DNA of 6,500 nucleotides. Source: Micrococcales bacterium. GTDB lineage: Bacteria; Actinomycetota; Actinomycetes; S36-B12; UBA5976. The stretch is taken from positions 1-6,500 of the forward strand of contig JAHEEQ010000117.1 of NCBI GenBank assembly GCA_024640585.1, given 5' to 3'. A program made the translations under genes and the position numbers. The notes below the pieces were generated by a model. That model had not been told where the DNA came from. It made no database searches and worked only from the letters and a program-made list of their open reading frames with translations. Positions 5,481 to 6,500 of this stretch are shown piece after piece (positions within the stretch are counted from its first letter, which is position 1; each line of letters opens with the position of its first letter).

Positions 5481-5554
5481 GCACCGCGTACACCCCCCTT
5501 TACACTTAAGCCTCATAAGTGGCTAGTGAAGAAATTAAGTTTGGAGGCCGAGGT

Positions 5555-6451
5555 ATGGGGGAACAAAATAAACGTGCATATGACGAGCCTGATGACTTGC
5601 CTAGTGATGACCGTTATCAGTACTGGCCACAATATTTACGAATTAGCCCCTCGTATCAGATGGCGCACAAACTTTGGTGCGGCGAGCTAACGGTTGCCGA
5701 GATTCCTAGTCATCTCACAGACTTTGAACTTGTGATGCAAACATATGAGCACTTCGGTGATGTTTTTAATCGATCAGTACCTCGATGGTGGAAAGAAACG
5801 GCATCTAGTCTGTTTGCGCCAAAAATTGCTGGATTGAATTGGAAGGTTCATAAAGTCTGGCAGTACGGTGAGGATGTAGTTCGGTCTGAACTGGAGGCTG
5901 CTATGGATGACTACTGTCAAATAACTCGACCTAATTTGGGTAATCCACTGACGCTGCTCGCAAGCATTCCACTTGATATGAAATACGAAGACATCCTTTC
6001 TTCGTTAAAACAAGCCATTCGCTTTTATCGAAGATCTCGCAGAGATCTAAAGGGCTATTCACCACCTACAGGCTTGTATGCGATTGAAGGGATTGAAAAA
6101 GATCCTAAGACACTAGAAGCTAGACTTAAATTGGTTTACGCGATTGCGAAGAAACCGAAAAATAAAACGAGATGGGAAGTGGGATTTGATCTTGAGATTA
6201 ATAAAACACTTTCACGTATATATAACTATGCTGCGGGCTGTACGCAACGTGAAAGAGATCGCATCAATATCCAAGTTAGTAACAATTTGGCAAGTACGTT
6301 GCGAGCTGCTGAGAATGCAGCAAGAGGTAAGTTTTATGACTCATCCCCTTCGTCAATGCACATCAATAAATTTGATTTCGTTTTCTTGAGTGAACTTCGC
6401 GATGCGTACGAGGGACGTGTTGAAGACTTAGATGAGCATTTTGCGGATTAG
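5555..6451 (+). CDS. Uncharacterised 298-residue protein, divergent to the AAA+ operon
   Basis: I do not recognise a named family here. The protein is hydrophilic, has no membrane segment or signal, and is rich in charged and aromatic residues. The N-terminus has an acidic stretch followed by DDRYQYWPQYLRISPSYQMA (19-38), a Trp/Tyr-rich segment that looks conserved. WCGELT (41-46) and VPRWWKE (75-81) follow. Residues 145-165 are basic and helical (QAIRFYRRSRRDLK), and 225-260 is Arg-rich and helical (AGCTQRERDRIN to AARGKF). The C-terminus is acidic. ATG 5555 is strongly supported by GGAGG at 5543-5547 with a 7-base spacer; the alternative GTG at 5519 lacks such a site. The basic helices would suit a DNA-binding or regulatory protein of the neighbouring operon, but I cannot see a canonical helix-turn-helix. 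Confidence 0.82.
   Translation: MGEQNKRAYDEPDDLPSDDRYQYWPQYLRISPSYQMAHKLWCGELTVAEIPSHLTDFELVMQTYEHFGDVFNRSVPRWWKETASSLFAPKIAGLNWKVHKVWQYGEDVVRSELEAAMDDYCQITRPNLGNPLTLLASIPLDMKYEDILSSLKQAIRFYRRSRRDLKGYSPPTGLYAIEGIEKDPKTLEARLKLVYAIAKKPKNKTRWEVGFDLEINKTLSRIYNYAAGCTQRERDRINIQVSNNLASTLRAAENAARGKFYDSSPSSMHINKFDFVFLSELRDAYEGRVEDLDEHFAD
6032..6048. repeat. Perfect 7-bp inverted repeat inside the 298-residue gene
   Basis: AGATCTC (6032-6038) and GAGATCT (6042-6048) are exact reverse complements separated by GCA. They encode part of an Arg-rich helix (RRSRRDLK). Repetitive codons for Arg and Ser explain much of this, so a regulatory role is doubtful. Confidence 0.3.
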
Positions 6452-6500
6452 GAAAATGCTTGTGACTGAGGTAGTCAAATCATCTCCACGGCATTGCGTT

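Noticed and set aside
5479..5506. Possible plus-strand promoter TTGCAC with TACACT 16 bases later
   Set aside because: The -35 matches the consensus at only three positions and the -10 at four; this is too weak to list as a feature.
1..6500. CRISPR array, insertion sequence or retron-type RNA
   Set aside because: I saw no regularly spaced repeats, no transposase frame with terminal inverted repeats, and no reverse transcriptase gene.

Overview
The window holds the 5' part of a leucine tRNA gene at its left edge, followed by about 6 kb of accessory-type DNA. The tRNA sequence is compatible with a betaproteobacterium, perhaps one of the Burkholderiales. That is inference from one tRNA and the moderate base composition, and no ribosomal or core protein gene is present to confirm it.

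Layout, left to right. Positions 1-75 are tRNA-Leu(CAA) on the minus strand, cut off at its 3' end. Positions 76-423 contain the tRNA promoter and no convincing gene. Positions 424-2242 are a tightly coupled plus-strand pair. Its first gene is a hydrolase-less RelA/SpoT-type nucleotide pyrophosphokinase with the synthetase motifs intact and a long unassigned C-terminus. The second gene overlaps it by 8 bases and encodes a membrane protein that I read as a SLATT-type two-transmembrane effector. Positions 2243-2544 form a repeat-rich leader for a tyrosine-recombinase integrase (2545-3705). Two hairpins at 3709-3747 separate the integrase from convergent genes. Positions 3825-5433, on the minus strand, encode an unrecognised 284-residue protein and then a small clamp-loader-like AAA+ ATPase, with a terminator-like hairpin between them. 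A short divergent intergenic region with nested inverted repeats (5453-5480) leads to an unrecognised 298-residue plus-strand protein (5555-6451). The last 49 bases show nothing.

The most interesting unit is the RelA/SpoT-like synthetase plus SLATT-like pair. Known features of the two families suggest a module in which a nucleotide alarmone, or a modified nucleotide or RNA, is made on stress or phage infection and a small membrane protein permeabilises or signals at the inner membrane. The overlap of the two genes, their position beside a tRNA and an integrase, and their AT-richer look compared with the integrase fit a horizontally acquired defence or abortive-infection cassette. That function is inferred from context and is not demonstrated by the sequence. 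The AAA+/284-residue pair plus the divergent 298-residue gene look like a second, separate cargo or phage/plasmid-derived block whose role I cannot name.
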